This document shows, piece after piece, positions 32,160 through 44,368 of a DNA stretch of 64,000 bases. How positions within the stretch are numbered: position 1 is the stretch's first letter; the number at the start of each line of letters is the position of its first letter. The position numbers were made by a program, and so were the translations under genes. Below the pieces are notes generated by a model. That model made no database searches, had not been told where the DNA came from, and saw only the letters and a list, made by a program, of their open reading frames with translations. The stretch is from Tridacna crocea (taxonomy: Eukaryota; Mollusca; Bivalvia; Cardiida; Cardiidae). The DNA lies in contig OX031065.1 of the NCBI GenBank assembly GCA_943736015.1, positions 40,004,427 to 40,068,426 of the forward strand. Reading direction: 5' to 3'.

Positions 32160-33720
32160 ATCAGTATTTGGCTATGACAAAAATTTTAAAAAAATGAAAC
32201 AATATCTACAGAGCTCAGTACTGCCATATTGCAACTTATTTTAAACGATCATAACCCTTATCCTGCTGAATTGAGTTTACTTTGGAAAAAAGCCTAATGC
32301 GCCAGGCTTACAAACACCATCAATAATATGAAAAACGCAAAACCTCAGTACAACCGACATGAATGATTTGTGGAATAAATATCTCATGCATGTAATTCAA
32401 ATGATGATCCAGATCTTGAAATCATAGGGTTTTATGTTTGAATCCCGATTTTGCGAAAAAAAATTGTCAAAAATAGAATGCACTCTTCTTTCGTACATGT
32501 AGATCTATTTATAGAGATCTACATGAGAAATAGGACAAAACAAAGACAGTTCCCTTACAATTTTGTTAATTTAGGTTCAGAGTCACATAAGTTGGAGTGA
32601 TAATTGGTTTGCATACTTTTAAACAGCATTTTATGGAGTAAAGTGAATAGAGAACTGTGCTTGAATGTATCTGCGATAACCAAGAGTTTTCCAACCTGAT
32701 TGTTTTTGCAGGTCATCTTAGGTGTTTAACACTGTTCTTCAATGTTTTTTCATTTATAGCCCCCTTTTCATAGATCAGAGCTAAATAAAAAATCTGGCTT
32801 TCTCTTAAGATGGTATTTAAAAACAGTAAAAAAAAGTTTTGAAATGATTTCTTTGACACAATATTTTCGAGAAAAAAAGGCTTGTGCATGACATAAAAAT
32901 GACATCATCATTATTTAGCATAGGTCATTGCGCTATATTTATACAAAAATTGAAGTTTAATATGCAGACATTAAGTAGAAAACTAGATATTCTGTACTCA
33001 TTAAACTAGCTTATATTACAATCAGGAGATAATAATTGTCATTTTCAACCAATAAGATGTATGTGCAAAAAAAGATCATGGTACAGGTGACACTGTGCAA
33101 CCAACTGTAATGTGCAACTACCTGGTCACCCATCCAGGTACTAACCTAATGCACATTGCTTAACTATCATGGAGATAAATACACCAAACCACATCACTGT
33201 AAAGCTAGCTCAACATCAAGGCTGGTTTAAGTGCTTATATATGTAACCTCTCTCCCACAACCAAAAGACTCAATTTTAAGTCAGTCCCATGTAAATTTAG
33301 ACTAAAACCCTGATCGAAGTCTGAATTCTATTTTTGAAAATCTAGTACACTGCTTTTCCAAAACAAGCTTAGGTCGTAACAGGCTTTACCCATAACTCAC
33401 TGTCGCTTGTTATTAACATAAACATGCTGAATCCTGCTTGGGCAGTTGGTACAGGATTTGGTTTGAAACCTCAGTCTGGTGAGTGTTGATAGCAGGCCGT
33501 AGGAACAGGGGGGGGGGGGCTCAGTCCCTCCCCCCAATAATTTTGAAAATCTTAGTAACTAATATTTGAGTTTTTAGTGCAGTGCAACAACTACGCAAAA
33601 AAATCTCCGTATTTCGAAGTTAGCCCCCCAATCTTAATATGCTTCCTACATGCCTGGATAGTCATCGCAACTGATTTCATTTTTTTCATACCAATGATCA
33701 TTGTTTTAAACTGTTACAAC
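32160..33720. other. Intronic, nothing recognised
   Basis: AT-rich, with a G homopolymer near 33510. No coding or repeat structure could be supported. Confidence 0.55.
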
Positions 33721-33721
33721 A

Positions 33722-33930
33722 TCGCAAAATATCAGACCTATCCAAATTGAAAGCATTTGCAGACGACGATTTCAAACTGACTCAAATGGTGCGATTTTGC
33801 TTTGATAGGGTAGAAAACTTTGTGGGAAAAGGAGAAAATACTGGTAACCAGCATTTTCTCCATTTCCCACAATGTTTTCAAAGGGCTACTTCTTCAGTGT
33901 TGTTAAATGTCATCATTGTGTATAACTGAA
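33722..33930 (-). mobile_element. Family-1 MITE, alternative long arm
   Basis: TATCCAAATTGAAAGCATTT, GCAGACGACGATTTCAAACT and TTTTGCTTTGATAGGG. The arm matches the copy at 46652, a subfamily distinct from the usual long arm. Confidence 0.75.
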
Positions 33931-33939
33931 ATCATATTG

Positions 33940-33985
33940 AAAATGGCATAAAACACCATACAATCAAATAATCAACATTAACCTA
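33940..33985 (+). mobile_element. SINE 3' tail fragment
   Basis: TTGAAAATGGCATAAAACAC then CATACAATCAAATAATCAA is the same tail as at 45020. No tRNA-like head is seen. Confidence 0.5.
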
Positions 33986-34251
33986 AGTTTTACAATCATG
34001 TAGATCTATGTATTTGGTTGAAAAGGGTTGCACCAGTTCTCTCCAAAAAGCACTTATATCTATTTGTTCTGGCTGAAAATCAATAGTCTCTTTTGACAAA
34101 TGGATTTCTCGTGCCTTTACTGAGGTTGAAGATTGTACTTTCCTGTTAAAACATTTCTCAGAACTTTACAACTAGTTTAGAGTTACAAAACAGGGCCTGA
34201 AAATCTGCCTGAAATGAAACTACTGCAGATTGTCTTGAAACCATCATTTTT

Positions 34252-34313
34252 ACTCTTTACCACACAACAAAATATTGGACTTGTCCAAACTTAAAGCAAT
34301 TGCAGACACCTGT
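34252..34313 (-). mobile_element. Family-1 MITE, interrupted end
   Basis: ACTCTTTACCACACAACAAA and TTGTCCAAACTTAAAGC, then it is broken by the next family-1 copy. Confidence 0.65.
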
Positions 34314-34542
34314 TTAACTCTTTACCACATGAGAAAATTCTAGACTGGTCCAAATTCAAAGCATTTGCAGACAACAAAATAAAGGTGACTGAAAAATTGA
34401 AATTTGTTCCGGGAAGGGTAGAAAACACTGTGGGAAAAGGAGAAAATGCTGGTTACCAGCATTTTCTCCTTTTCCCACAGTGTTTTCAAAAGGCTTCTTT
34501 CTCAGGGGCGTCAAAAGTAGGGATTGTGTGGTAATGGGTTAA
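34314..34542 (-). mobile_element. Family-1 MITE, reverse, complete
   Basis: TTAACTCTTTACCACATGAG to GTGTGGTAATGGGTTAA. The hairpin with centre GCTGGTTACCAGC appears perfect over 33 bp per arm. Confidence 0.9.
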
Positions 34543-34934
34543 ATGATTCTCAACTCATGGAATTCGTTTTAAATAGTATAGAAAACATAGTGAAACAAGA
34601 GGACCATGATGGTCCTATATTGCTCATCTGAGTACCAAGTAGTAAAGGTCTAAAATAAAGATAAATATCAAATATCAAGGTTCAAGGCCAAATGAAATGA
34701 AAATGTCGCAATTTGTCTTGAGACTTTGAAGTGCCATTCCGGACAAGCAAGAAATACTGTAAAAGGGAAGATCAAAGTGGAATTATTTAAAATTTGCGCT
34801 AGGAAGTTTCTGTTCTTGCGCACTGTACTCCGTAATATTGCAACAAACATGCATATCAAGTTTGACGTCATTCTGACTTGAGATGACAAAGTTATATTCC
34901 TGATGGCACTAAATGCTGTTAAAATTACATTCAA

Positions 34935-37462
34935 AAGGAAATAATTGCACTCATGGTGTAAAATCGTTTTTTGATTGGTCAGACTCGGGTCATGTGATAG
35001 AAAAAGCGATATGTTATTTTTTGATGAATGCTCTACTTTTGGTTTTTCCAAATTGTTGTGTAGCATCCAATTTTAGATTTCATGCAAACTGTTTATAGGC
35101 TGTATTTAGAGTTCCTTCTCTGAATCAGTCAAATGCAAAAAGATCCATTTCTTTTTCTTTAAAAAAGTTTGCATGAAGGAAACTACCGAATAAACCTTGA
35201 CAAAATGATGCATGTTTATCTTTATTTGCACCCTAAAAATTAAAACAAGAGGGCCATGATGGCCCTGAAATCGCTCACCTGAGTCTATTGACCAAACATG
35301 AACTATTTTCAATCTAGTTTCCCAGTGACCTAGTTTTTTATCAGACATTACCCATTATCAAACACTTTTGAGATATCAATAAGACAGACATTCTGACCAA
35401 GTTTCATGAGTATTGGACAGAAAATGTGGCCTCTACAGCATACAAAAGTTTTTTTTAAGATTTGACCAAGTGACCTAGTTTTGGACCCGACAATTACCCA
35501 TTATAAAACTCTTTTGAGACATCACCAAAACAAACATTCTGACCAAGTTTGAAGAGTATCAGGCAGAAAATGCTGCCTCTAGAATGTACAAAAGGTTTTT
35601 CTAATATTTGACCCAGTGACCTAGTTTTTGACTCCACATGACCCATTTTCAAACTCATTCAAGGTATCACCAACACAAATATTATGAACAAGTTTCAGAA
35701 GTATCAGACTGAAAATGTGTCCTCCAGAGCATACACAAGGTTTTTATAAACTTGACCTATTGACCTAGTTTATGACCCAACATGACCCATTTTCAAACTC
35801 ATCCAAGATATCATCAAGACAAATATTCTGACCAACTTTCATGAGTATCGGACTGAAAATGTGGCCTCTACAGCGTACACAAGGTTTTTCTAAGATTTGA
35901 CCTGGTGACCTAGTTTTGGAACCAACATGACCTATTTTCAAACTCGTCCGAGATATCATCAAGGCAAACATTCTGACCAACTTTCATGAGTATCAGACTG
36001 AAATTGTGGCCTCTAGAGCGTACACAAGGTTTTTGTAAGATTTGACCTAGTGACCTAGTTTTTGACCTGACATGACCTATTTTCAAACTCGTGCGAGATT
36101 TCATGGAGGCAAACATTCTGACCAACTTCCATGAGTATCAGACTGAAACTCACAGTGGCCTCTAGAGCATACACAAGGTTTTTCTAAGATTTGTGACCTA
36201 GTTTTTGACCCGACATGATCCATTTTCAAAGTCGTCCGAAATATTATCAAGGCAAACATTCTGACCAACTTTCATGGGTATCGGACTGAAAATGTTGCCA
36301 ATAGAGCGTACACAAGGATTTTTCTAAGATTTGACCTTGTGACCTAGTTTTTGACCTGACATTCCCATTTTCAAACTCGTCTGAGATATCATTGAGACAA
36401 ACGTTCTGACCAACTTTCATGAGTATCAGACTGAAAATGTGGCCTCTAGAGCATACAAGGTAAAAGTTTACGACGGACAACGCACTACGGACACCGGACA
36501 CAGCACTATCACAATAGCTCACTCTGAGAACTTCATGCTCAGGTGAGCTTAAAAAAAATACACTATGCCAACAGTGAATGTAGAGTCTGAATGCTCGACG
36601 TCATCAGTTACATCATTCAATGCGTCAGCAGTCAATTTCTATGAAGCCAAGGTCACTAGGCTAAATTTAGTGCACTGTTTAAACGGAAAAACCACTCTTG
36701 CATAAATGAATTTGATTTCTTGTTTCATGACGGAATTACTCTAAAACTTTTTATTGCGGGGATTATGTTAGGTTTCAAAAAAAAGATAGATGACTATTGA
36801 CAAGAAAAAAGTCATCATGGATTTGATGGAATGTATAGTGAAAGAACTGTTGGAGAAAGGACCGAAAGAAGTGAACACACTGTGTGAAGAATTTTTTAAA
36901 TCTTGGCACGATAGGGATGATATTAGAAACAAGCCTAGAACTGGGAAACAAAAAAAATTGAAAAATTAACAGCTGCGATAACATTTTTTTATGTTCTAAT
37001 AAGTGGGTCACAAAAAGTTGGCATCATTCGATTCATATTTTATAAGTAACACACGATATACCAAGTCTTATATCGGCAACAGATACATACTCATCGAGAA
37101 CAGATCTGCCGACGGTATGTTCACATATTCTTTACAAATTATCTATAAAAAGGTCAGTCGAATGAACACATCGTCCGCTTAGCCTCAAGTTCAGATAGCT
37201 GATTGTTTTGTTCATGTACATAATTATTTCTTTTTTAAATTTTCTTCCATGAATCATCAAAAGTATTGATTTCAAAGCCAGCAAAATGGACGTCTTCGAC
37301 TGAAAAAAATTTGTTGAAAAGCTAAAAATAGATTGTGTATTCATGCCCCTTTCCACCAAGTATCCGCAAAGGAAATTAACACATATTTACTGTCATATTT
37401 GTCCGTGATTTTTTCTCCCTATAATTTTTAAAAGTGATTTAAGTGAACACTGAGTGCAATTA
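34935..37462. mobile_element. Inserted element with TAATTGCACTCA inverted ends
   Basis: The left end reads ATAATTGCACTCATGGTG. The right end reads CACTGAGTGCAATTATA, its near reverse complement. The 2.5 kb between them separates two parts of one Helentron-like element and contains another such element (35243-36553). No transposase frame is visible. The exact target duplication is unclear. Confidence 0.45.
35243..36553 (+). mobile_element. Helentron/pearl-like element with 144-bp core repeats
   Basis: The head is AACAAGAGGGCCATGATGG then AATCGCTCACCTGAGT. The tail is ACGACGGACAACGCACTACG then GCTCAGGTGAGCTT. Core units containing CATGAGTATCGGACTGAAA and TTTGACCTAGTGACCTAG recur at 144 bp (for example 35795, 35939, 36083). 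The ends match the elements at 18886 and 34593, but the core is unrelated. It is nested inside the split element 34593-38946. Confidence 0.8.
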
Positions 37463-37624
37463 TAAGGGTTGAGTGCATATTTTTGTGTTTTCATCGAGAT
37501 ATAAAATGCAATTGCCTTATTACATGGCTTAACATAACGCCATTCAGGCATTATTTGCCATGTAATAAGGCAATTGCATTTTATATCTCGATGAAAACAC
37601 AAAAATCTGAACTCAACCCTATAA
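37460..37624. repeat. Foldback repeat
   Basis: Arms of about 67 bp, 37460-37527 and 37558-37624, with GTTTTCATCGAGATATAAAA and its complement. The loop is 30 bp. Confidence 0.88.
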
Positions 37625-38090
37625 TAAAGACAGCACAAGGTAGAGTTACAATTCCTGTGCACTGCACTCCCAAATATTGCAACAAATAAGCACACCAAAT
37701 TTCAAGTCATTCCTACTTAAGATGACAAAGTTTGCTCTGAACAAGCAAGAAATGCTATACAAATGAAGGTCCAAGGGGTAATAACTCCAAACTTGTGCTA
37801 GGAAGAGTTATAGTTCTTGTGCACTGCACTCAATAATTTTTCAACAATCATGCATATCAAATTTGAAGATGTTCAGGCTGTAGATGACAAAGTTATATGC
37901 CAGACGAGCAGAAACACTGTAAAAATGACAATCAAAGGCAAATAATTCATAGACAGAATGAAGTAGAGTTATGGTTCTTTCACAACGCACTCTGCATTAT
38001 TGCAGGAAACACAAATGCCAAGTTTCAAGTCAATCAGACTGGAGATGACAAAATTATGCTCCGCACTAAGAACTATTCTAAAGAACTTTT

Positions 38091-38870
38091 TAATTCAAGG
38101 GCAAATAACACCAGTTGTTCTGGTCTGATTACACCCTTAATCAAACTCATCCAAGATCTTAGAGTCCTATATATTTTGACCAAGTTTGGTACTGATTGGT
38201 TGATATTTGTAGATGCTAGAGTGTAAAAAAGTCAAATATAGCATTTTTTCTAATTCAAAGGCAAATAACTCAAGTTGTTCCGGTTCAATTACAATTTACA
38301 CCCATAATCAGACTCATTCGAGATCTTACGGACATACATATTTTGACCAAGTTATAGATGCTAGAGAGTAATCAAAGCCTAATATAGCAATTTTTCTATT
38401 TCAAGGGCAAATAACTCTAGTCATTCTGGTCTGATTACACCTATAATCAAACTAATCTGAAATTTTATGGTCATAAATATTTTTATCAAGTTTGGTGCTG
38501 ACTGGTTGACATTTGTTGATGCTAGAGTGTAAACAATGTAGAATATAGCAATTTTTCTAATTCAAGGGCAAATAACTCCAGTTGTTCCAAGTACACCCAC
38601 AATCAACCACATCCGAGATCTTATGGTCATATTATATTTTGACCAAGTTTGGTGCAGATTGGTTGATATTTGTAGATACTACAGTGTAAACAAAGTGAAA
38701 TATAGCAATTTTTCTAATTCAAGGGCAAATAACTCCAGTCGTTCTGGTTCGATTACATCCATAATCGAACTCATCAGAGATCTTATAGTCATATATATTT
38801 TGACCATATTTGGTGCTGATTGGATGATATTTATAGATGCTACAGTGTAAACAAGGAAAAGTGAACGAAC
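38091..38870 (+). repeat. ~154-bp tandem core repeats
   Basis: Units begin with TTCAAGGGCAAATAAC near 38091, 38253, 38398, 38561 and 38715 and carry TTTTGACCAAGTTTGGT. They are the core of the split Helentron-like element. Confidence 0.85.
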
Positions 38871-38945
38871 TCCAGATGACGGACGCCGACAGACGGTCAG
38901 TGATCACAATAGCTCACTCTGAGCACTTCGTGCTAAGGTGAGCTT

Positions 38946-39053
38946 AAAAGGAGAAAATACTGTTCACCAGTATTTTTCTCCTTTTCCCACCAGGTTTTCA
39001 AATGTCTTCTTTATTAGGGATGTTAAAATTCTGGATTTTGTGGTAAAGGGTTC
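38946..39053 (-). mobile_element. Family-1 MITE, half copy
   Basis: AAAAGGAGAAAATACTGTTC, ACCAGTATTTTTCTCC and GATTTTGTGGTAAAGGGTT. It abuts the end of the Helentron-like element. Confidence 0.65.
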
Positions 39054-39059
39054 AGAAAA

Positions 39060-40015
39060 TGGAGTCTTAAGATGAAACCATGGGCCAACCATCAAAACTT
39101 GAGGTTGCATCCATACTCCTGTGCAGTTTGTTACATGAAGGACTGCTTTTCATGGTCATTTTATCAAACTGCAGTAATAATTGCTGTCTTACACCACACA
39201 GAAGAGTTGTCCATAATATTTTTTGAGACTGTAAACTTTATAAAAAACAAAATACTTGCATGTCTGTCATACATTGAAAATTTTAATGGCTGACAAGCCA
39301 TTAAAAGAAGTACTGTTAAGACCACTGCTCTAAGCCCGATATCACTGTCAGAGTTTTTTCCATTAGCTTCTAAGAGTGGGTCTTCTTCCATTGAATATCA
39401 AAAGCTTCTTTTACTTTTAGATGATGTTAAAATTTACACAGAAGAGTGGTAGAATTTATTTTATCTACATGGGATTTTACATTGAATTTTGGCGGCAAAC
39501 ATTTTGTCTAAAAGGCATTAATACCAAGTGCTATCAATTACATGTATAAGTATACAGCAATTTCAAAACGCAACACTTGTTATCTTTGCAACCATTTTCT
39601 GCCTCAATATGAACTATTTTTTGGTTACCTATTTCATAGAAAGTCTCTTTTTACATGTACAACATTACTGAATATTTCTCATTGATTCATTTTAGATACT
39701 TTTCAGATAGAGCCACAGTCTCAGAACTTTACGGACAACCCTCATTTTTCCCTCTGCACTTGTGAGATTGCATAGATCATACAGCCTATTGAAAAAACAA
39801 TTATTAGGTTTTCAATAACAAGTTTTATTCCAAGCTTGATTCAAGAAAGCTTGGGCACTGTTGACTGGTAGTTAGAATTTAAGAATTTAATTTAATTCTA
39901 AAATCCAGGGACCAGGGGTCTGATCTATGTCTGGTGTTCAATCAACCATATATTGCCCAGTTTTAAATATAGGAATGAGAATCATGTTCAAAGAGTGGTT
40001 GGCTATAGATGCTCC
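39060..40015. other. Intronic, nothing recognised
   Basis: No gene and no member of the named repeat families. Confidence 0.55.
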
Positions 40016-40017
40016 AG

Positions 40018-40595
40018 ATAAAACTAGAGCTATCACTAAAGGTGATCATAACCCTCCCCCCACCCCGCCCCCCAAACCAGCTCCTTGTCACATTTTTAAA
40101 TAGCTCTTTGTCACTGAATGCAAAATGGTTTAGAACAAAAGTAGGAGTTGAAAAAAGTAGTGGGAACAGAGTTATGGCTCTTGTATAATGCACTTTGATT
40201 TATGGTTATCTAATTGTATAAGAAGTCTGAAATTATTAGCTTTTATACTTAGCAAGTTATGCCCAAGATAAAAATCCAAAGTTAAAATTAACACAGGGAA
40301 ATACTCTAAAAATAGTTGGAATAAAATTATGAATAATGTAAACTTTGAAAATAGTGGAAGTAGAATTAACTTCTTGTTAATGAGGTCTATCTGTATATGA
40401 AGCTTGAAGTCACTAGCTTTTATGCTTGGAAAGTTATGCCCCAGACCAAAAACAAAAGTTAAAATTGATGTAGGGACGTTATGCCCCAGACAAGCTTTTG
40501 ATGCACGAACAGACAGACAGGCAGACAGACAGATGGAAAGTCAGGTGGACAGACAAGGTGACTCTGGTATACACCTAGGCCCCTTTTCACTATGG
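40018..40595 (+). mobile_element. Helentron-like element, GAGCTATCACT subtype
   Basis: The head AACTAGAGCTATCACTAAAG resembles the element at 2659. The body has units with AGTTATGCCC and TTAAAATT, and it ends in an ACAGACAGGCAGACAGAC microsatellite. No coding potential. Confidence 0.5.
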
Positions 40596-40910
40596 TACTT
40601 ACGGACAAAGTTTTCGCAAGTTTTACGTAACTATAGGTAACTATAGTATAGTGGCGTTGATCTGCTATGAGACACCTGAAAACTATCATGATAATTTTCA
40701 TGTATCTCTAGATGATTAAAATGCACTGTACTATAATTTTGTAAACTTACACAAATTTTACAACCACCTTGGATAAATGGGGCATTTGTGTAAAGACAAT
40801 GCCTATCAATAAATCACGACCAAGCTGGTTGGAAAAAAGTGACAAAAGGATGACTCACTAATCAAAGGATCAATAGCACCGCACATTTAACCCATTAACC
40901 TGTTTGTAAT

Positions 40911-41145
40911 TTACTCTTAGCCTTTGCCAAACATCTTCATCTTTTAAAGACCCTGGGAAAGAAGCCTTTTAAAAACATAGCAGGAAAAGTAGAAAATGCA
41001 GTAACCAGCATTTGCTCCTTTTCCCACAAAGTTTTTTAACTCTTTCTAAAACAAATTTAATTTTTCGGTCACATTTAGTTTGTTGTGATTTAAATTGCTT
41101 CATATTTTGGCCGACCTATAACTCTGTTATTTGGTGCAGAGTTAA
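40911..41145 (+). mobile_element. Family-1 MITE
   Basis: TTACTCTTAGCCTTTGCCAA to ATTTGGTGCAGAGTTAA, with a mutated stem centre (AATGCAGTAACCAGCATTTG). Confidence 0.75.
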
Positions 41146-42547
41146 AGCACTGAATTAATGATTTTGAGATGTTGACCATTTCAGTTAGGAAAAACAGACG
41201 AAATGTTACTATTAGAGATGTACAAGAGAAACGAAAGTCGAGAACGAAAGTCGAACGCGGAGAAAGACAGGGGGTCATCTCAGCATTACCAACGATGTAT
41301 GTAAAACTGACTCAAATTGGACATGTACATAGCGATGCTCCATAGCCGAGAACAGGCCGAAATGAGAAAAACTGAAGGCTCGTTTATATGCTCCTCTAAT
41401 GTATGTTAAACTGTTCCAAATAGCGTTAGCCTTTCAGAGCAATATTTCAGTTTAAAAGGATAAAAGAGGATAAGACAGGTCTATGATTTTCCTACTGCAT
41501 ACCAACGCACCACAGATAAATGGTTTCAGTTATATATTTCCGTGGATGTCTTCAAACATTGCCGATGGCCTTCCAGTAAACTTTTATTTGTGCAATGGCA
41601 TGATCAACGGCTACACAGTATCGTCTGTGACAGCGGTTGAATTTCCTGTAAGGGCGTGCATCTCGAACTTTAGTAGTTGTGCTGCAGTGAATGGAGTTAT
41701 CACTGATAGACTGTCGGGATAAATTGTTTCTACTAAAACGCACATTGATCTAGAAAAGGCAAACTAGGCAAATCTCCAATTTGGCGCATTAAATGGAACT
41801 GCTGTGCGTCATTCTAGTGGCCGAGAAAGCCAGACTCAATATAGTGTCCGAACAATCAACCGTGATTTAAGTATATAAACAATGGCAATGGCGATGTCCG
41901 GAGGAGCAATGTCCTTGATGTCCAGGGGAGCAATGTCCTTGATGTTTGTTTAGACGATGAATTTCGTGACAATTGGCATCAATGGCACTTAAAGCTGCCT
42001 CAATTTTATGCCATGCGCCCTCCATATTTCGCAACTCATCTATGATAGCCAGCGAATTTAACCTGCTAAACACATATGAAATACTTGAATAGCGGTCTGT
42101 GTCTCATTTTCAACAGTCGATAAACTCTCATTGAAAAGTGTTGAAAGCATTCTATATATCGGACATGTTCGTAACCACATACTACATAGAAGAACTATTG
42201 CGTTTCGACGAAACAATTTGGAACTTGGGTGATTCTACCATATTGACTAAATGAAGAAATGTTTTTGGATTCCACTCGTTGCTTGAAAAAAACAAAACAA
42301 AAAAAATTGTATTGTTGACATCATATTCGAAAAACATTTCTCCCAGAATACTGTCATAATCATAATGCAATCTGCTGCGAATACCAAGAAATGCGATTGG
42401 CGGTAATTGGCACATAATTTCCCGAGGCCTATGCATATTTACGACAATCTACGAAATCGGGTGGCAGTTGGCACAGAGTTTTGCTTAAATAAGTTGTTGG
42501 CGTCTGCGAACATTCATTTCACAAGAAAATATAAATATGTTCTTTGT

Positions 42548-42880
42548 GAAAGTATACGTTTTGAAAGTGGTGGTTGTGTACGTTCTGTTTTCGAAACGGA
42601 TCATAGGAACTTAATTAAAATGATAAGCAATGGCCGTACACAATTACCACTTTCAAAACTTACACATGTACTTTCAAAATCAAAATTAGTATTTCCTTTA
42701 AAATTCGTATTGAATCGGTTTCCAAAACAGAATGTAGATCTATATACATAGAGCGATGCATCACATATAATAACTCATGCAAGGCGCCTTGAAATAGTCG
42801 TTAATTTTCTATTCAGATTTCATTAACATGCTACACAGACCATTCACAATCACCACGTTCGAAACGTATACTTTCACAAT
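42548..42880. repeat. Nested inverted repeat
   Basis: GTGAAAGTATACGTTTTGAA followed by AGTGGTGGTTGTG is repeated in inverted form at the right end (CACAATCACCACGTTC...GTATACTTTCAC). A third, inverted partial copy lies near 42635-42675. It is a small foldback inside the 41215 element. Confidence 0.65.
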
Positions 42881-42894
42881 CAAAGTACAGCTCT

Positions 42895-43093
42895 CAACAT
42901 CATTTCAGTCATATCACGGCGACAGCTCGCATATATACATGGATTTCTTGGGTTTCACCAGCACTAGGCTAGGGCTTTGAAGTGTCTTGCCTAATGACAC
43001 TCCCGTTAAAAACCCAATGGATCGAGTAAGGCTACACCCTTGGGCCTCCAGGTCACGAGCCCAACACTTTACCACTGAGTCACGCAGGATTTC
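42895..43093 (-). mobile_element. tRNA-derived SINE
   Basis: Read on the minus strand it has an A-box-like TGACTCAGTGGT, a tRNA-like middle, and a B-box-like ACTCGATCC. A body ending GCCGTGATATGACTG and AAATGATGTTGA follows, the pattern of widespread metazoan tRNA-SINEs. The usual 3' tail GGCGTTAAAC is missing, so it is 3'-truncated. Confidence 0.6.
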
Positions 43094-43751
43094 CAAAATA
43101 TATAAGGCCATCCACAGTATTTGGAGACACCAAAAGGTGATATTTGTACAAAACAGTTTATATGTATGGTAAACTGGTATGTTGTGGGATAGAAATAGGT
43201 CTTACCCTCTGAAACGGAGTAATGCACGAAAAAAAAGTTAAAGCTATTTGAATCAGTATCACAAACTTCAATCCGTGGAGCGCATTTATACGACCCCTGG
43301 AGTTTTTCCGCTTTCGGCTCTCGTTCTCGACTTTCGACTCTTGCTGTACATCTCTATTACAAGCTTTTAAGCTGTGAGTGTAGATCTATGGTCAGACTAC
43401 ACATTTTGCACTGTAAAGTTGGTCTTGGGGTTTTAATGGTAAACTTTTTGAACAGAAAACCTCTAGTGAAGAACACAAAAAGGCAAGAATAAAACTTAGG
43501 TGTATGGACAATCAAAGAAATGTTTTGACTAAGGGAGAGAAGGGTATTTTTCCACATACTGCAATGCTTTAAAATTAAGAAAACCTTTGATGACTAATTA
43601 CAAAAGTTCCACCTGGTAAAACAATGGCAACCAATAGGACCAATATGGTTAGAAATAAATTCTGTCTGGCTGACTCAATAATCAAAGGATCAATAGTATG
43701 ACACATTTCTGTGTCTCTACCTTGGGAATTAAATTATTGTCCTTTAATAGA

Positions 43752-43935
43752 TTAACCCTTTACCATACAATCATGAGTTTTAACAACCATGAGAAATAGG
43801 TCTTTAGAAAAAGATTAAGGGAAAAGGAGAAAATGCTGGTAACCAGCATTTTCTCCTTTTCCAAAAATGTTTTCCACCCTATGAAATTATGGTATGCAAA
43901 TGTTTTTAACCTAAATCAAATAACAAATTCTTGAC
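43752..43935 (+). mobile_element. Family-1 MITE, 3' truncated
   Basis: TTAACCCTTTACCATACAAT, hairpin with GCTGGTAACCAGC, then a decayed long arm. Confidence 0.75.
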
Positions 43936-44251
43936 AATTTCATATGGAAAACAGAAATAGTATCCTTTTTTTGAAAAAAAAAAAAAGTCAATATAATGGT
44001 TGACCATAATATTATACTATATTGGCTTAGTCTGTTTTTGGCTTCTGATACTTTTTTCTGATACATTTTTTCCTGATCGATTTTTTTCTTGATACATTCT
44101 TTTCTACAATCATTTTGTAATTAATGTATTAGCAGACAAGAATATAAATGCAGTTTAAAACAATGAGAACTGTCTTTAAAGAAATAAAGTAATGTTGGAT
44201 GAAGAAATGATGAATTTTTTAACAAAGCCTTTGATCAGAAAAAAAAACCTT

Positions 44252-44368
44252 TTAATTCTTTATCTATTAAGCCCCAGGTGTTTTTGATGACCCGTTAGAA
44301 GAGAGCTTACATAAACATTGTGGGAAAGAGGAAAATGCTGGTAATCATCATTTTCTTCTTTTCCTGTA
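44252..44368 (+). mobile_element. Family-1 MITE, left part (interrupted)
   Basis: TTAATTCTTTATCTATTAAG, AAACATTGTGGGAAAGAGGA and GCTGGTAATCATCATTTTC, then the 44369-46391 transposon. Confidence 0.7.

Larger units (their letters stand above)
34593..38946 (+). mobile_element. Helentron/pearl-like element split by an insertion
   Basis: The left part (34593 to ~34930) has the head AACAAGAGGACCATGATGG and GCTCATCTGAG plus a first core unit. The right part (~37625-38946) continues with related units (GTGCACTGCACTC, ACAAAGTTATAT) and then ~154-bp units containing TTCAAGGGCAAATAACTCC. It ends GAGCACTTCGTGCTAAGG and TGAGCTT. Roughly 2.7 kb of other DNA separates the parts. Confidence 0.65.
41215..43354. 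mobile_element. 2.1-kb TIR element, GAGATGTAC ends
   Basis: Inverted ends read GAGATGTACAAGAG and CTCTTGCTGTACATCTC. Both arms also carry GAAAGTCGAGAACGA or its complement. TATTA is repeated directly outside both ends (41210-41214, 43355-43359). TIRs of this kind occur in hAT-like elements, but the 5-bp duplication is not the usual 8 bp, so the superfamily is open. It contains a nested SINE and inverted repeats. No transposase frame. Confidence 0.6.

Noticed and set aside
34668..35066. 132-codon minus-strand frame
   Set aside because: Spans the split between a Helentron-like element and its insertion; composite of unrelated repeats.
35765..36522. Minus-strand frames repeating MVRMFA...SDEFEN
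   Set aside because: The repeated peptides come from the 144-bp tandem core (a multiple of 3), which keeps frames open by chance. There is no start context or domain.
42895..43093. A true tRNA gene
   Set aside because: A- and B-box-like sequences are present, but there is no complete cloverleaf, and a SINE body follows.
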